Assembly: GCA_011317545.1 (NCBI GenBank)
Contig: WUJK01000013.1
Coordinates: 372,001 to 436,000, forward strand
DNA length: 64,000 bases
From: Coniella vitis
Taxonomy: Eukaryota; Ascomycota; Sordariomycetes; Diaporthales; Schizoparmaceae
Direction of reading: 5' to 3'
Below the pieces are notes generated by a model. That model worked only from the letters and a program-made list of their open reading frames with translations, did no database searches and was not told where the DNA came from. The translations under genes were made by a program, and so were the position numbers. This document shows positions 43,330 to 54,588 of the stretch, one piece after another. Each line of letters begins with the position of its first letter. Position 1 is the first letter of the stretch.

Positions 43330-44190
43330 GCCGGGAGACTCTATCTTAATCCTTGGAACGCAAGCCTCGGGTCTCGCTAACCAAGAGCCTCTTCTCACGG
43401 GATTATACACATCCTCTTGGAACCTCGCATGCCAACCAAAAACACGCCCACTTCCAGCCCACGGGGATGGGAATGGGTCCAGATGGCCAGGAAGAAGCCG
43501 GCCAAGTGTCCGATAAAGAAGCGCAGAACGCACATTTGCTGCGCGGTGGTGCACTTCGTCCTGAGGATGGCGAGGATGGCCCAGCTGGGCCTCGCAGGCT
43601 GGCATCACATAGGATGTTGCTGTTGCTGGGTTGGTTTGTTCAGTCTCGCGGAAACTCTCTTCGCGAGAGCTGGCTGAGCAGAGCAGCAGCAGCAGCAGCA
43701 GCAACCAGTCAAGACAGCCGCCACTCATCTGGGAACCTCGCCAATGACATGGCCCACTGTCCAGCAGGTCGTCATGATGCTCAGCTGGTTGCCATAGAGC
43801 TTTCATGTCCTCCTCCCATTCCACTGACGTAGGCATTGCTACTGTTGACCTGGTGATTTTCTCGTTTCAATCTCTTTTCCTCTCTCGAGTACGTGCGCAG
43901 CCAAAGCCCTTGGAATAGCAACCAATAAACCACTCACCTGGTCCAGATACTCGATAAAGTACCCCAACGACGCAAACGTCAAGATCACAGCATCCAGCTT
44001 GAACAAGAAGCGGCGCTCCTCGGGCGACACTTGTCAAAGATGTCCCAAAAGTACGACCGCCACGTCCTCGGGGGTACCTGCTCCTCGGACCGGGCTGGGC
44101 CGGCTGCTGCTGACCGAGTGGACGGAGTTCGGGACCGTTTCGGCACGGGTTTGGACACACAACGGCCGACGGCTTTGGTGCTTGCCAAGC
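43330..44190 (-). pseudogene. MFS transporter pseudogene, Dal5/allantoate-permease type
   Basis: Pieces of one transporter lie in different frames on the minus strand. Near 44040 the frame changes between WRSYFWDIFDK and SPEERRFLFKLDAVI: the stretch TTGACAAGTGTCGCC is out by two added bases or one lost. SPEERRFLFKLDAVILTFAS and LGYFIEYLDQ then lead to an intron (donor GTGAGT at about 43932). After it, NSSNAYVSGM and LYGNQLSIMTTCWTVGHVIG are separated by another shift, and a distant piece in a third frame reads CVLRFFIGHLAGFFLAIW. These match the first three or four membrane helices of anion:cation symporters of the Dal5 family (allantoate, pantothenate, vitamin uptake). The C-terminal half and a start codon are missing. 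A CAG repeat (about 43682-43705) lies inside. Confidence 0.75.
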
Positions 44191-46207
44191 TGCTAGTCTG
44201 AAACCGTCCAAGCCGTATGTATTGGTTAAAATGTAACCAATCTCGCGCTCAAGGCCACTCAGCACGCCATACACAACGGATGCCTCTCATGTATATGTAT
44301 GTATTTGGGCGGCAAGTCCTACTGTAAACGGTGTTTAATCATACAACATGAGGCTCGCAGTCAGGAATTCTTTTTTTCTTCTTTTTTCCTTTTCCCTTTT
44401 GGCAACGGGCCCAAACCTGGGAGATGGCGCCATGATAGCCTTGACGGTGCGTCATGCAACAGCTACGACGATGGTTGATTGTGCCATAGCTGAGAGCACT
44501 AGACTCATACATGGAATAAAATATGGGCTGCTGGAGAAGAACGATCCTTTATCGGGCAGAGCACTACGGATATGTGCTTGAAGGACCACACGGGGGCCAG
44601 CCGGAGGCCAGCCGGAGGCACAGCGGAGCGTCCCCGAGTAGCCGACGGCCGGGGATGCAAGATGTTTCTTCTTCTTCGGTTGGCACCTGATACAGAAACA
44701 TGCTTCTCTAACAAGATCCCCCCATTGGAAGGGAGTCTGGGCGGGTGGAGCTCATCTGGCCTCGGAGCCGATGGCAAAGCCACGATCCGTCACCTTTTTC
44801 CCGGTAAAACTACGGATGTGGTTCAAGGATTGCCGAGTTGTCTTGCTTGCTGCGCGACTGGGCGGCTGGGAAGACTGGCAGACTGGCAGACTGGGAGACT
44901 GACGATGGGTCTCAATGAATGACACCAGACGCGCTGACTAGCACGCCATGCCCTTTCCCCCCCGCCGCTGCGCCGTCAATCTGCATTTGCTGTGGCGTGT
45001 CAATGATACTCTGCGCTACTATCCAGTTGTGCAGAAAACCTTGGTGAATTAGATACCATGGTACATTGTAGAGTATCAATATCTTGTTGTGCAGTACTAT
45101 ATACATAGCAACCAAGAGCACCTGTGGTGGGCGGATTCTACCATCAACTGATGTATAGAAAACTAGATGGCACGCAAGCAACTCGACAACAGACACACGA
45201 CAGCCGAGTCAGTTGGGACAGTCCTGCCTCTACTCCCCAAGCTACGGTCCTTCATGGCATGCAATGTTTGGCTTTCCGGCGAGTGTATCCTCAGTGGATG
45301 TGTGCATGGCGAGGTCTGGATGATCGCAGCCACGTTGGATATGGCGTGCTGGCCTGCGTGCTGGGTTGAACCGTCCACCTCTCGCGCCCCTCGGCGCTTC
45401 ATGGAGGGTCGACGGCTCGTCTGATTTGGTGTTTGAAGGAGGGGAAAGGGACCATTAGCCTTGCGCTATCGGTAGCTTTTTGACAAGAGGTACACACGGC
45501 CACTGGGACAGGCTTGTCATTCTGGTCCCCCCACGGTACAAGTACTTCCTTATTATGCACCACACGTTTGCGATGATGGCTTCAGGGGAAAAAAGTGGTG
45601 AAACTAAACTGCCTTTCACCCATGCTGCCGTGCCAGTGCCACCTTCTCCGCACTTTTTGATTACCAACACGAGCCGTTTCACACGCGGTCTTCCTTTGTT
45701 GTTGGGCCCATCATCATAGTCATAGGCTTGGGGTGAGCAGATGAAACCCAGAGAGCTGATTGCGATTTGGGGGATTGTTTTACTTGGAGGGACGGGGCCC
45801 GGGATGATGGTCAGGCGTTCCGCTGGCTCCGGCGTGTTTGCTTAGAAATACTGGATAGACCGTGTCCTGTGAATGGCTGGTGGTCGCCTGGGCCGCAAAG
45901 GACAGTATCCTGCGGGGTGTGGCGCGAGGCTTTATCAAAAGGGCGTCATGGTGTTTGATATGGGATGCTGCAGAGGGGAAGGAGGACGGTCACTGGTGGG
46001 AGTCAGACACTCGGATGGGCTGCCTATGGGCCTGGGATATAAATATTAGCACGAGTGGTTGTCAATATACCTAAACCTACTCGCAGTTGAGTTTGCTTGG
46101 AGAAGGAAGTCTGTCACTTGTATGTTCTTTCTGACATAGCAACAGTGTAGCACAGCCTTCATCCACCTATACTATCATCAGCATCATCATCAGCATACCC
46201 AACCACC
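44191..46207. other. Intergenic, 2 kb without supported genes
   Basis: Frames at 44348-44581, 44572-44922, 45167-45424 and 45480-45719 are short, overlap opposite frames and have no signature. There is a 10-base repeat block around 44598-44625 (GGGGGCCAGCCGGAGGCCAGCCGGAGG) and GACTGGCA repeats at 44872-44900. A CATCAT-type repeat (46160-46200) precedes the ATG at 46208. Confidence 0.45.
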
Positions 46208-47777
46208 ATGGCGCCCGCTCCCATCGTCCCCGACATCGTCGACGTGGCCGAGCCCGTCAAGGACGCCCTGGGCCTGCCCGAGCCAACCGCCATCCGCCTC
46301 AAGAAGGCCGGCATCGACCTGAGCAACGGATACCCCTACCGCCCCTCGCGGCCGCTCTACCTCGACGACGTGCTCAAGATCCGCAACGTCGAGCGGCCCT
46401 ATGTCGACCCGGGCTCCCGCGCGGACAAGGCGAAGAAGGCCCTCTTCTCGGCCGCCACCAAGGTGACGGACCTGACGACGCACATTGGCACCGAAATCGA
46501 GGGCCTCCAGCTCAAGGACCTCACCGACCAGCAAAAGGACGAGCTGGCACTGCTGGTTGCGGAGCGCAGCGTCGTCTTTTTCCGCGACCAGGACTTGAGC
46601 CCCCAGCAGCAGAAAGCGGTGCGTTGATTTACTCCAGTGTGGTTCGATATCCTCCTGTCTTTGTGATATTATCCAAGTTGCTAACTTGCTTTTGCCACAC
46701 AACTCTCAGCTAGGAGAACATTTTGGTGAAGTCGAAGTTCACGTACGTAAAAGACGTGCAATGTCGCCGTCAACAGTCCCCATTCTATACACACACACGG
46801 GGCGCTTCACTTTCACAGCAATACTAACCACAAAATCTCACGCTCAACAGCCACAAGTGCCCCAAGTCCCCGGCCTCCCCGGCGTGTCCATCATCTGGCC
46901 CGACCTCATGGCCACCGAGCGGCAAGCCAGCTTCCGCAAGCCCGGCGGCGCCTCGGGCTGGCACAGCGATCTCGTCCACGAGCTGCACCCCGCCGGCTAC
47001 ACGCACCTCCACAACGACACCGTGCCCCCGGTAGGCGGCGACACGCTCTGGGCCAGCGGCTACGGCGCCTATGAGAAGCTTTCGCCGGATTTCCGCAAGA
47101 TCATTGACGGCAAGAAGGCCGTCTATCGCTCTGGTGAGAGATGGGTTCCATCCATCCTCTTCCTTCTCCTCCCTCGTGTGACTTGAAACTCAGAGAAAAG
47201 CGAGATGAGAGATGAGAGACGAGGGAAAGATTCAGAAAGGAAATGCTTCTTTGCTAATACACTACTTCCTAGCCCACCCGTACCTCGACCGTGACCACCC
47301 CGAGCAAGGCCCCAAGTACATTGAGCGCATCCACCCTCTTGTCCGCACCCACCCGGCCACCGGCTGGAAATCGCTCTTTGTGAACCGCAGCATGACGGTG
47401 CGCATCGTCGGTCTCGATCCGGCCGAGAGCGATGTCATCCTCCAGTACCTCTTCAAGGTCTACGAGTCCAACCCGGACATCCAAGTCCGCTTCAAGTGGA
47501 CCCAGGGCGCCAGTGCCATCTGGGATAACAGGTGCGTGGTATTCGCTGCATGTTTTTGTTGTACATAGGTGGGCCGTGTTTTGACTGACATACTCTCCGG
47601 TCAAATAGAATCACCAACCATATTGCGAGCTGGGACTACGGTGGCAAATACCCACGGCACGGAACCCGCGTTACGTCCCTCTGTGATAAGCCCTATTTTG
47701 ACCCGTCTTCGCCGACGCGCCGTGAAGCGCTCGGGTTGTTGAGCGAGGACGAGCTGGTGGTCGACGGGCCTTTGTAG
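46208..47777 (+). CDS. TauD-type Fe(II)/2-oxoglutarate dioxygenase (sulfonate dioxygenase-like)
   Basis: Five exons (46208-46618, 46710-46742, 46851-47133, 47273-47531, 47609-47777) give 384 aa; the second exon has only 33 bases, but its frame (LGEHFGEVEVH) is exactly the family sequence, which supports it. The enzymes hydroxylate sulfonates such as taurine beside the sulfur so that sulfite is released. Seen: VVFFRDQDLSPQQQ, the iron ligands His and Asp in WHSDLVHE and the second His in RITNHIASWDYGG, with the 2-oxoglutarate-binding Arg in the C-terminal RHGTRVTSL. Fungal homologues are cytosolic and serve sulfur supply, but other alkyl substrates are known. ATG context is ACCACCATGG. Confidence 0.88.
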
Positions 47778-50158
47778 ACACGAGGCTTGTGTAGAAGCCG
47801 GCAGTTTTGTTGTGCTAGTTTATTTTTTGATGTATAGAAGTATACTTTGTAGATTGAACCAAATGACTGATGAGTTTTATTTTTCTGAACAAGGCCTAGT
47901 ACTGTGCGCAGTCTATTGAGTGAAAGGGTATATTCTTAGCTTTGGAAAGCAATGCTGAGATATCCAGCTGAATGATATTAAGTTGTATAAGGCTGTGCTT
48001 TAGTAGACAATCTATATCCTTCGTAAAGCGAAATCCTTGAGTACCTTCATGGTGTGGTCAAAGACGCAACAACCAAAGAGGCAAGAAACAATCCAGTGGT
48101 TTTATGAAATTGGTGTTCAAATCGTTCCAATCCACACCTTGTATCTTTTATTTTATCCGAGGCTGCCCATTCACTCACACACACACACACACACCTATTA
48201 TCAGTATAGCAGCGCTACATTCAACTTCCAGCATCTTGGATTGTCACACGTGAACTGCGCCATGCATAAAGCACTGCTTGAAGGTGTAATACGAATACCG
48301 AAAGAGCTGGATTTTCAACCAGTGCTCTCAACATATCTCGCGTTCCAGTTCGCTCGTCTCGAGTACAAGTAACTCGTTTCCCCCAGCCGGTCTACACTCA
48401 CAATGAATAGGGGAATCGCTCTGTATCACGATTTGTTTTCGTGATGGAGTATCCCGAACTTGGCCTTTGCTCAACTTACCAGTGAGAATTTTGTAGACAA
48501 GCCAGACTACGCTCAGGTATTCCATTATGCTTCGAAGAAGCAGTCCTGCGTGGAATGGTATCCCAATGCCACCATTACGAAAGGGGAAGAAAACCCCTAA
48601 ACGAAATACCGTAGACATCAAAAGTATCAATACTTATGTGTGGTATATATATATATGCGTAGCTGCTTGGTCTCTCCACAACCACTCGACCTTCATAACT
48701 TCGAGTTATCTAAAGTTCATATTTGGTATTGTAAAAGCAAATGATTGAAAAGCCTCTCCACTCAAGTTTAGCACAATTCAATCTTTAAGATAACTAATTG
48801 ACTACCTAACAATTGTTTCTTCCAAGTACATCACAAATAGTATCATGACACAGCCACATATCTGCGCTTCAGCCACACATTTACCCTACATCGAGTAACC
48901 CCTCCTCCTGGTGTGGCTTCGACGACAAAACGTCAACCTGGAACTCGACCTTTTTCGGCTGGCGCTCTCGTCTTCACAAGCATTTCCAAAACAAACGCAT
49001 CGTGAAGCGCGAACGGCGTGTTAGACGGTTGCCCAAGTACACGAAAACGCAAGCCACACACAGGCAGCTTTTGTTTAGCAAGCAAAGGGGGGGAGATCTG
49101 CGTCCTGACACGGGCAGAAGAAGCCTCAACACAGGCTGCAGCAACGGGGTTCAGGGCAGCAGGATGCCGGCGACAACGACCATAGACGAGACCGAGAACG
49201 GAGTAGAAAGAGAGAAGACAGCAAAGATACAGATACACGGCATACCTCGAGTCAAACAATGGCAAAAATCCTTTGAGCAGTCGCAGCGTGGCGCCCGCCT
49301 CCCAAGGGCTTCCTTTGTTGACCATAGCGTCCTCCCGTGATTGACCAGATTCAGGTTTGGGTTGGGAGACCTCAGCTGGACGGCGCGAGGGGACGCTGTC
49401 TCTCTAGACTTCTTAGTGGCCAGCCAGCCATGGTAGCAAGTAGTATCACAAGATTGCAAGGCAAGCTTGGTAGATTCAATCGACTCCTTTTGAAGGATAA
49501 GATTGGGGAGCGCGCAAGAAATGGTCAAGGCTGCGAAGCCATCCCCGATCTACTAGTGTAACTGGAATCGACACGACGGCCCGCGCTGTTGCTGGTCAGC
49601 GTGCTAGATGGGTGACTCGCCAAATGGTTCGCTTTGTGTCATATAAATACCGCTGCCTATATGATAGCTTGTTCATGTATTTCAACAACAGCGTCGTCCT
49701 CAATTCCATCAAACACAGACAGTCCGGCGCAAGACCGGACAACGTCCCAATTCGCCGAAGATGAAGGTCACCACCAGAAGAGCAACGGCTCGTTTCTGCT
49801 CGGTAAGCCAAGCCGGGCTGAAATATCGTAGAACGGAGCCATGAACCCAACTTTCCAAACGGCCAAAGTATATATCAATCCACCTCGAGCCATGGGAAAT
49901 GCCGAGCACAAGTTCTACTGAAGCCAGTCTATGTACGCTTGGCCCCTCCTTCTCTGCCCATCTTCTTCAAAATCTTGTCATTCCTGATTCTTTGTGACTA
50001 TTTCTGGATATTCGCATCGAATCTTGCTCTAACTTTCTACTCATCAACCCAAACCCCCTTCCCTCCTCGGACCTCCCCCCCCAAAAGACACTCAGTACCT
50101 ATACGTTACAAGGGACTCCATACCGTAGACATGCATCCCATTCATGGACCGCCTCGCT
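47778..50158. other. Intergenic, 2.4 kb without supported genes
   Basis: A CA repeat at about 48176-48194 and a TA run at 48644-48654. A minus frame at 48933-49325 has a hydrophobic stretch (YLYLCCLLSFYSVLGLVYG) but no conserved signature or splice support. Other frames overlap on both strands. Confidence 0.45.
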
Positions 50159-50457
50159 CTACTTATCACTTGTCTTGAGAGCTGTGTCTAGTACCTTTGC
50201 AGCTGCAAGAACGTCTTCATCCCTGAATCGCTTACCGACGAGCTGCAGCGCAATGGGGAAACCGTGGAATAATTCTGGGTCGTCTGTTTTTTTGGGGGGT
50301 GGTTGTAGGTCAGTACGTTGTTACACTACCAGCCACTTGTCGGGAACAAGGCAAGTTGGAAGGGGAAAAGAGAGAAGATAAATGAAAGAATGAAAGAGAG
50401 ACGGAAAGGGTGGAGGGGAAAAAAGGGAGACAAAAGAATAACAAGAAAGGACATAGG

Positions 50458-50499
<42 letters not shown>

Positions 50500-52306
50500 A
50501 CAAGTAACCGAGAAGAAAACTCACAAGCCTTGACCTCATCCGCATCCTTCTCGTTCCTCGCCTCATACCCCTCGACCTTCCCATCCACCTGTTTATCAAC
50601 CACAAGCCCACTCGGCACCACAGCAGCGGGTAAATCGAGGATGTTCCAGATGCTCGTGTACCCCCAGTAGCGCGACTGGCCCTGCAGCACGCCCGCGCCA
50701 GGGTAGGCAGGGCACAGGATGAAGTCCACGCCGCGGGCTTTCATGAGGAGGTGGTGTTCGCGGCGGTAGGTCTCGCGCGCGTAGTTGAGGTCCCAGTTGT
50801 CTGCGATGGAGAGCGGTGTCTTGCCTGTCGACAGGGAGAAGTCGAGGGCATGTTGGGTAAGCGGCAGGACGGGCTCCGAAGTGGACGAGAAGGCGGAGAG
50901 CCAGCGCTGGCCGCCGTCGGGGAAGTAAAGGGGGGCCTGGTGGTTGTTTGTTCAGATGGCTGTGTTCTGTGAGAGTAAAGAGAGAAGAGGACTAAAAAGA
51001 GATGTATATAGAATGGGAGAAAACGTACGAGGATATCCCACCCACGTTGGTGGTCAAAGGGTTCCCAATCTACGACGTTGACACCGGCTGCTTTGAGCCT
51101 GGCAACGGCGTGCTTGAGGGCTCTCGTCACCGGCGGATGAGGCTTGACGATGCTGTTTTTTTCTCTCTCTCATCAGCACTTCTTTTTCGCACGCTCAAGC
51201 CTTTCACACCACCAAGAACAACAAAACAAAAACTCACCCATCATCCCACAACACACCAACAGTGAATTCCTTTTCCCCCAGCTTCACGCCCGCCCTCCAC
51301 GGCACAGGCATCAGACTCGTCTCGTACTCCCACGGCTCCTGCTCCAGCACACTCCGCATCCACACCTCCAGACCATCGACGCTATTCGCCAGCGGTCCCG
51401 CGACGCCGCGAATACTCTCCTGGCCCGCCGAGACCCCCGAATGGCCCAGCACGGGGATCCTCAGGGCCGTGGGCCGCAGCCCATAGCACGCGTTGAACGC
51501 CGCCGGAGCGCGCACGCTGCCGCCAATGTCGGTGCCGATGCCCAGCACCGCGCACTTGGCGCCGATGCTCACGCCTTCACCGCCTGAAGACCCGCCGGGG
51601 GAGAGCAAGAGATGGCGTGGGTTGAGCGTGCGGCCGTAGATGTTGTTGTCGCAGTCGAGGTGCATGAGGGACTGCGGGATGTTGGTGCGCACGGTCAGGA
51701 CGGCACCAGCGGTGCGAAACAGGCGCGCAAGGTGGGCGTCCTCGGACGGCGGGGGGTTCGCGATGAGGTTCACGAAGCCGCCGTGGTTGATGCGGTTGGC
51801 GAGAGACAACTGCTCCTTGACGGAGACGGGGATGCCGTGGAGGGGGCCCGCCAAGGTGCCTGTTCGGGCCAGGTGGGCGTCGAGTTCATCTGCGCGGGCG
51901 AGGGCTTCGTCTGCGAGGAACTCGGTGGCAAAGTTGGTCTGGGAGAGCGGTGTGAGCCGTTGCGCTTGTTTGCAGGCGACATGGGGAGCAATGGCACGTG
52001 CGGTGGGAGGATGGGTCCTGGTCTTGGTCTTACCAGCTGGTGGACGATCACAGAGTTCTTGAGGAAGGCCGTGACGACCTGTCTGACTGTCCACTGTTTG
52101 GACTGGTATGCCTCGAGCAGCTGGGCCACGTCCTGGTCGAGGATGAGCAGCTCCTCGTCGGTGAGGATGCCGCTTGTTCTTGCCACCTCCAGCACGTTGA
52201 GCTGCTCCTTGGGTGGCAGTTTGTCCTGTGGCAGCAGCCATTGTGAGGGGATGGACTTTTCCCGTGCCGCGAGGGCGACATCTCGTAGTTCTGTCCAGTG
52301 TGGCAT
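50159..52306 (-). CDS. Amidase, amdS-like (second paralogue)
   Basis: Minus-strand exons 52034-52306, 51238-51938, 51029-51152, 50525-50936 and 50159-50283 give 544 aa with phases that agree at all four junctions. The triad is complete: Lys in GIPVSVKEQLS, Ser in SPGGSSGGEGVS and the nucleophile Ser in GIGTDIGGSVRAPAAF. PLTQHALDFSLSTGKTPLSI and GFPIALQLVGKRFRDEDVL are normal for fungal acetamidases; the N-terminus MPHWTELRDVALAAREKSIP also resembles them. It splits amides to ammonia in the cytosol; substrate not certain. Intron four is long (241 bases) and carries a GA run (50461-50494). The gene with one intron at 33069 is a paralogue, not a recent copy, since intron positions differ and identity is modest by eye. 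Confidence 0.9.
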
Positions 52307-52970
52307 GTTGAGAGGGTGTGTGTGAGGGGAGCTGGTAGCGGGCGTGTTTCGTGACAGACTCTCTCTCTGAGCAGTAGCCGAGCGGTTGCTATATATTGAC
52401 TTATCTGACAGATAGCAATGTCTCTATGCAACGAGTGGTGATCGTTTGTTAACGCCCGGCACCAGCCCGCATCAACAAATTCGTGGCCCACTGCAAAGCG
52501 CGCTTCAAGTTGCCGAGATAACGAGCAACGAGGCGGCGCATGCAGACGGAGGCCATGTGACTCGGGCTCGCATGCACATTCCCCAATCGTCCAATGGAAA
52601 ACAGCCCAGCCAATAGCTTTGTCCTCGAGGTTTCAAGTTGCTGCTTCTTTGCCTTTCTACCTGCATGCTGCCCGCCAGACTGTGACATCTGCTTTTCTGT
52701 GTCATTCAAGACTCTCATCGAAAGCTCACTATTCGAGTTGCGGGCTTACCTTTCTTGGGCATATAAGTATGTGCGTATACCCGGTGCCCCTCCTTTGGGC
52801 AGTCTAACGGGCAGATAACCTCGGCAACAGTTCCCATCTCCAAGATATACACCGTGGATACTCGAGCCATCGGAAATAGTCCTATAGACAACTTTCCCCT
52901 CGAATATAGCACGAATTCATGTCCACACTCTACCACATAACTCCTCAAAATCCGCAAAAGCTCAAATGTT
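52307..52970. other. Intergenic between the second amidase and an eroded gene
   Basis: Promoter side of the minus-strand amidase. Short overlapping frames on both strands, nothing recognised. Confidence 0.5.
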
Positions 52971-53950
52971 TTAAACTAGCTTCGCCACAAGTGTCCGATG
53001 CACCATTAATGACGAGCCGGTATAGCCAGGTGCAGTGGTGACAAATAGAGTCTCGTGCTTAATACAAGAGGACAATGTCTTATACACTTCAACTTCTGTT
53101 GCTACACAAGGCATACGGGCTATGGACTGTCCTTCTTGACAGTCTTCATTCCATTTTCCAGCCACATCACGCACGCTAGACATCCAAGTGATCAGATCGA
53201 CCAGAGCAAACGCCCAGGGAAGTTGTGCCAAAGCCAGCATAAGAACCACAAAGATGAAAGCACTTTGGAGTGAAATCATATACCATATGTATCTTGAAGC
53301 ATCTCCATAGGCGTAGTTGACGTCGCACCGCCAGCAAATAGTAAATGCCGCACATCATCGAAAGAGTCCTCAGCATCAGATCCAGGATTGCTTAAGCATA
53401 TTGCATAATGAAGACTAGGTGTTTTTCTTTTTGGAGGGCTCTGGCACCAAGCCTCAATACTCGAATGCAAAATGAGTGGTAAAGCTTCGCTGCTGGTCGA
53501 AGGATCAAGAAACCCCCAGGCCACGGCTCGAGTTCTTTAATGCACAGATCTCCGGAGAGGTCAGCAGCCGAGTGGCCCATCTCCATATATTCATATTTCT
53601 TTCCGAATACGCTCCCGTTTAGGAAGCCCGTACCATGCCTATACAAATAGCTCTGTCTTGAAGAATCTGTCGATACCTCTACCGTCTTCTGATTTTTGAT
53701 GGGCAATCCATACAATAACATCGATAGCCTTGACCTCTCTTTCAAGAAAACTGGCCCCCATAAGCATTTTTGGTCCACAAGGACGATTCTGTCTGACCCC
53801 AGACTAACGGTATGGACAGTGTAGTTATCGTGGAGATATGTGCACCGACTGAATATGCCATACCCAAGTCCCGCATTCAGCCATCAAACGTCGAGTATGT
53901 TAAACCGTTGTCTAACGAGCTTTCATCAGATATTAAGGATTTCCAGAGTC
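52971..53950 (-). pseudogene. Eroded gene of unknown family with C-terminal membrane segment
   Basis: A minus-strand open stretch from about 53900 reads GLGYGIFSRCTYL, YTVHTVSLGSDRIVLVDQKC and then LWGPVFLKERSRLSMLLYGL. Near 53515 it shifts frame (GAGCCGTGGCCTGGGGGTTT) and continues as GFLDPSTSSEALPLILHSSI to MLQDTYG. A third frame (52971-53279) follows with a hydrophobic helix (AFIFVVLMLALAQLPWAFAL) and a Cys-containing tail. The three pieces look like one protein with at least one frameshift or an unrecognised intron. I do not recognise the family. Low GC compared with neighbouring genes and the frame changes suggest decay. Confidence 0.4.
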
Positions 53951-54588
53951 AAACAAGAAATTCTGATCTCTTCGACCCTCATCATACGAATTCAAGTCAG
54001 AAGAGAAAAGCTCTGAGAGCATACACATTAGTAATATTCCATATCGCCTGCGGAGTTAGAAGAAGAAGAAGAAAAAAGACAAATGTCAGCAACTTGTCAA
54101 GTAAAGGGCTGAAAACTATAAACGCCTATACCCAAATGAGCTCGGTCGCCTGCGTCGCTAACTCGTTTCACCAGCAATGTGTAAAGCTACACGGGTCCCG
54201 AGTATTCCGGATGTTCCGCACTAGTACATTTGATGCACGATGGTGCTATGGTAGGGAGGGGTGTCAAGGACGAACAGCAAAGTCAATAAACAGAAGCATA
54301 GACTGTCGACGTAGTACCGACGCCTCCTCAGCTGAAAAGATCATCCTTATTATCAACCCCCGCCCTTAGAAACAGTTTATAACCGAATAAATACGTTGCT
54401 TATAGCTTTCACTAATCGCATTGCTCGCCGCCAAAAACAAATCCTCCTTAGCCGTCGTCATCATCATCATCACCATCATCACCTCACTTCATCAGAAGAT
54501 AAATCAAATAAACAATCAAGAACAGCAACAACAACCAAGTTCACAAGAAAACAAAAGAAAAGATTTCAAAACAATACAACAACCCACC
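53951..54588. other. Intergenic with simple repeats; leader of the next gene
   Basis: A plus frame at 53812-54369 has no signature and contains an Arg/Lys run coded by AGA repeats (about 54057-54080), so I do not accept it. CAT/CAC repeats (about 54455-54483) and A-rich sequence lie just before the ATG at 54589. Confidence 0.5.

Noticed and set aside
53812..54369. 185-codon plus frame upstream of the MDR gene
   Set aside because: Lys/Arg run from AGA repeats, no motif, and it overlaps the minus-strand remnant of an eroded gene.
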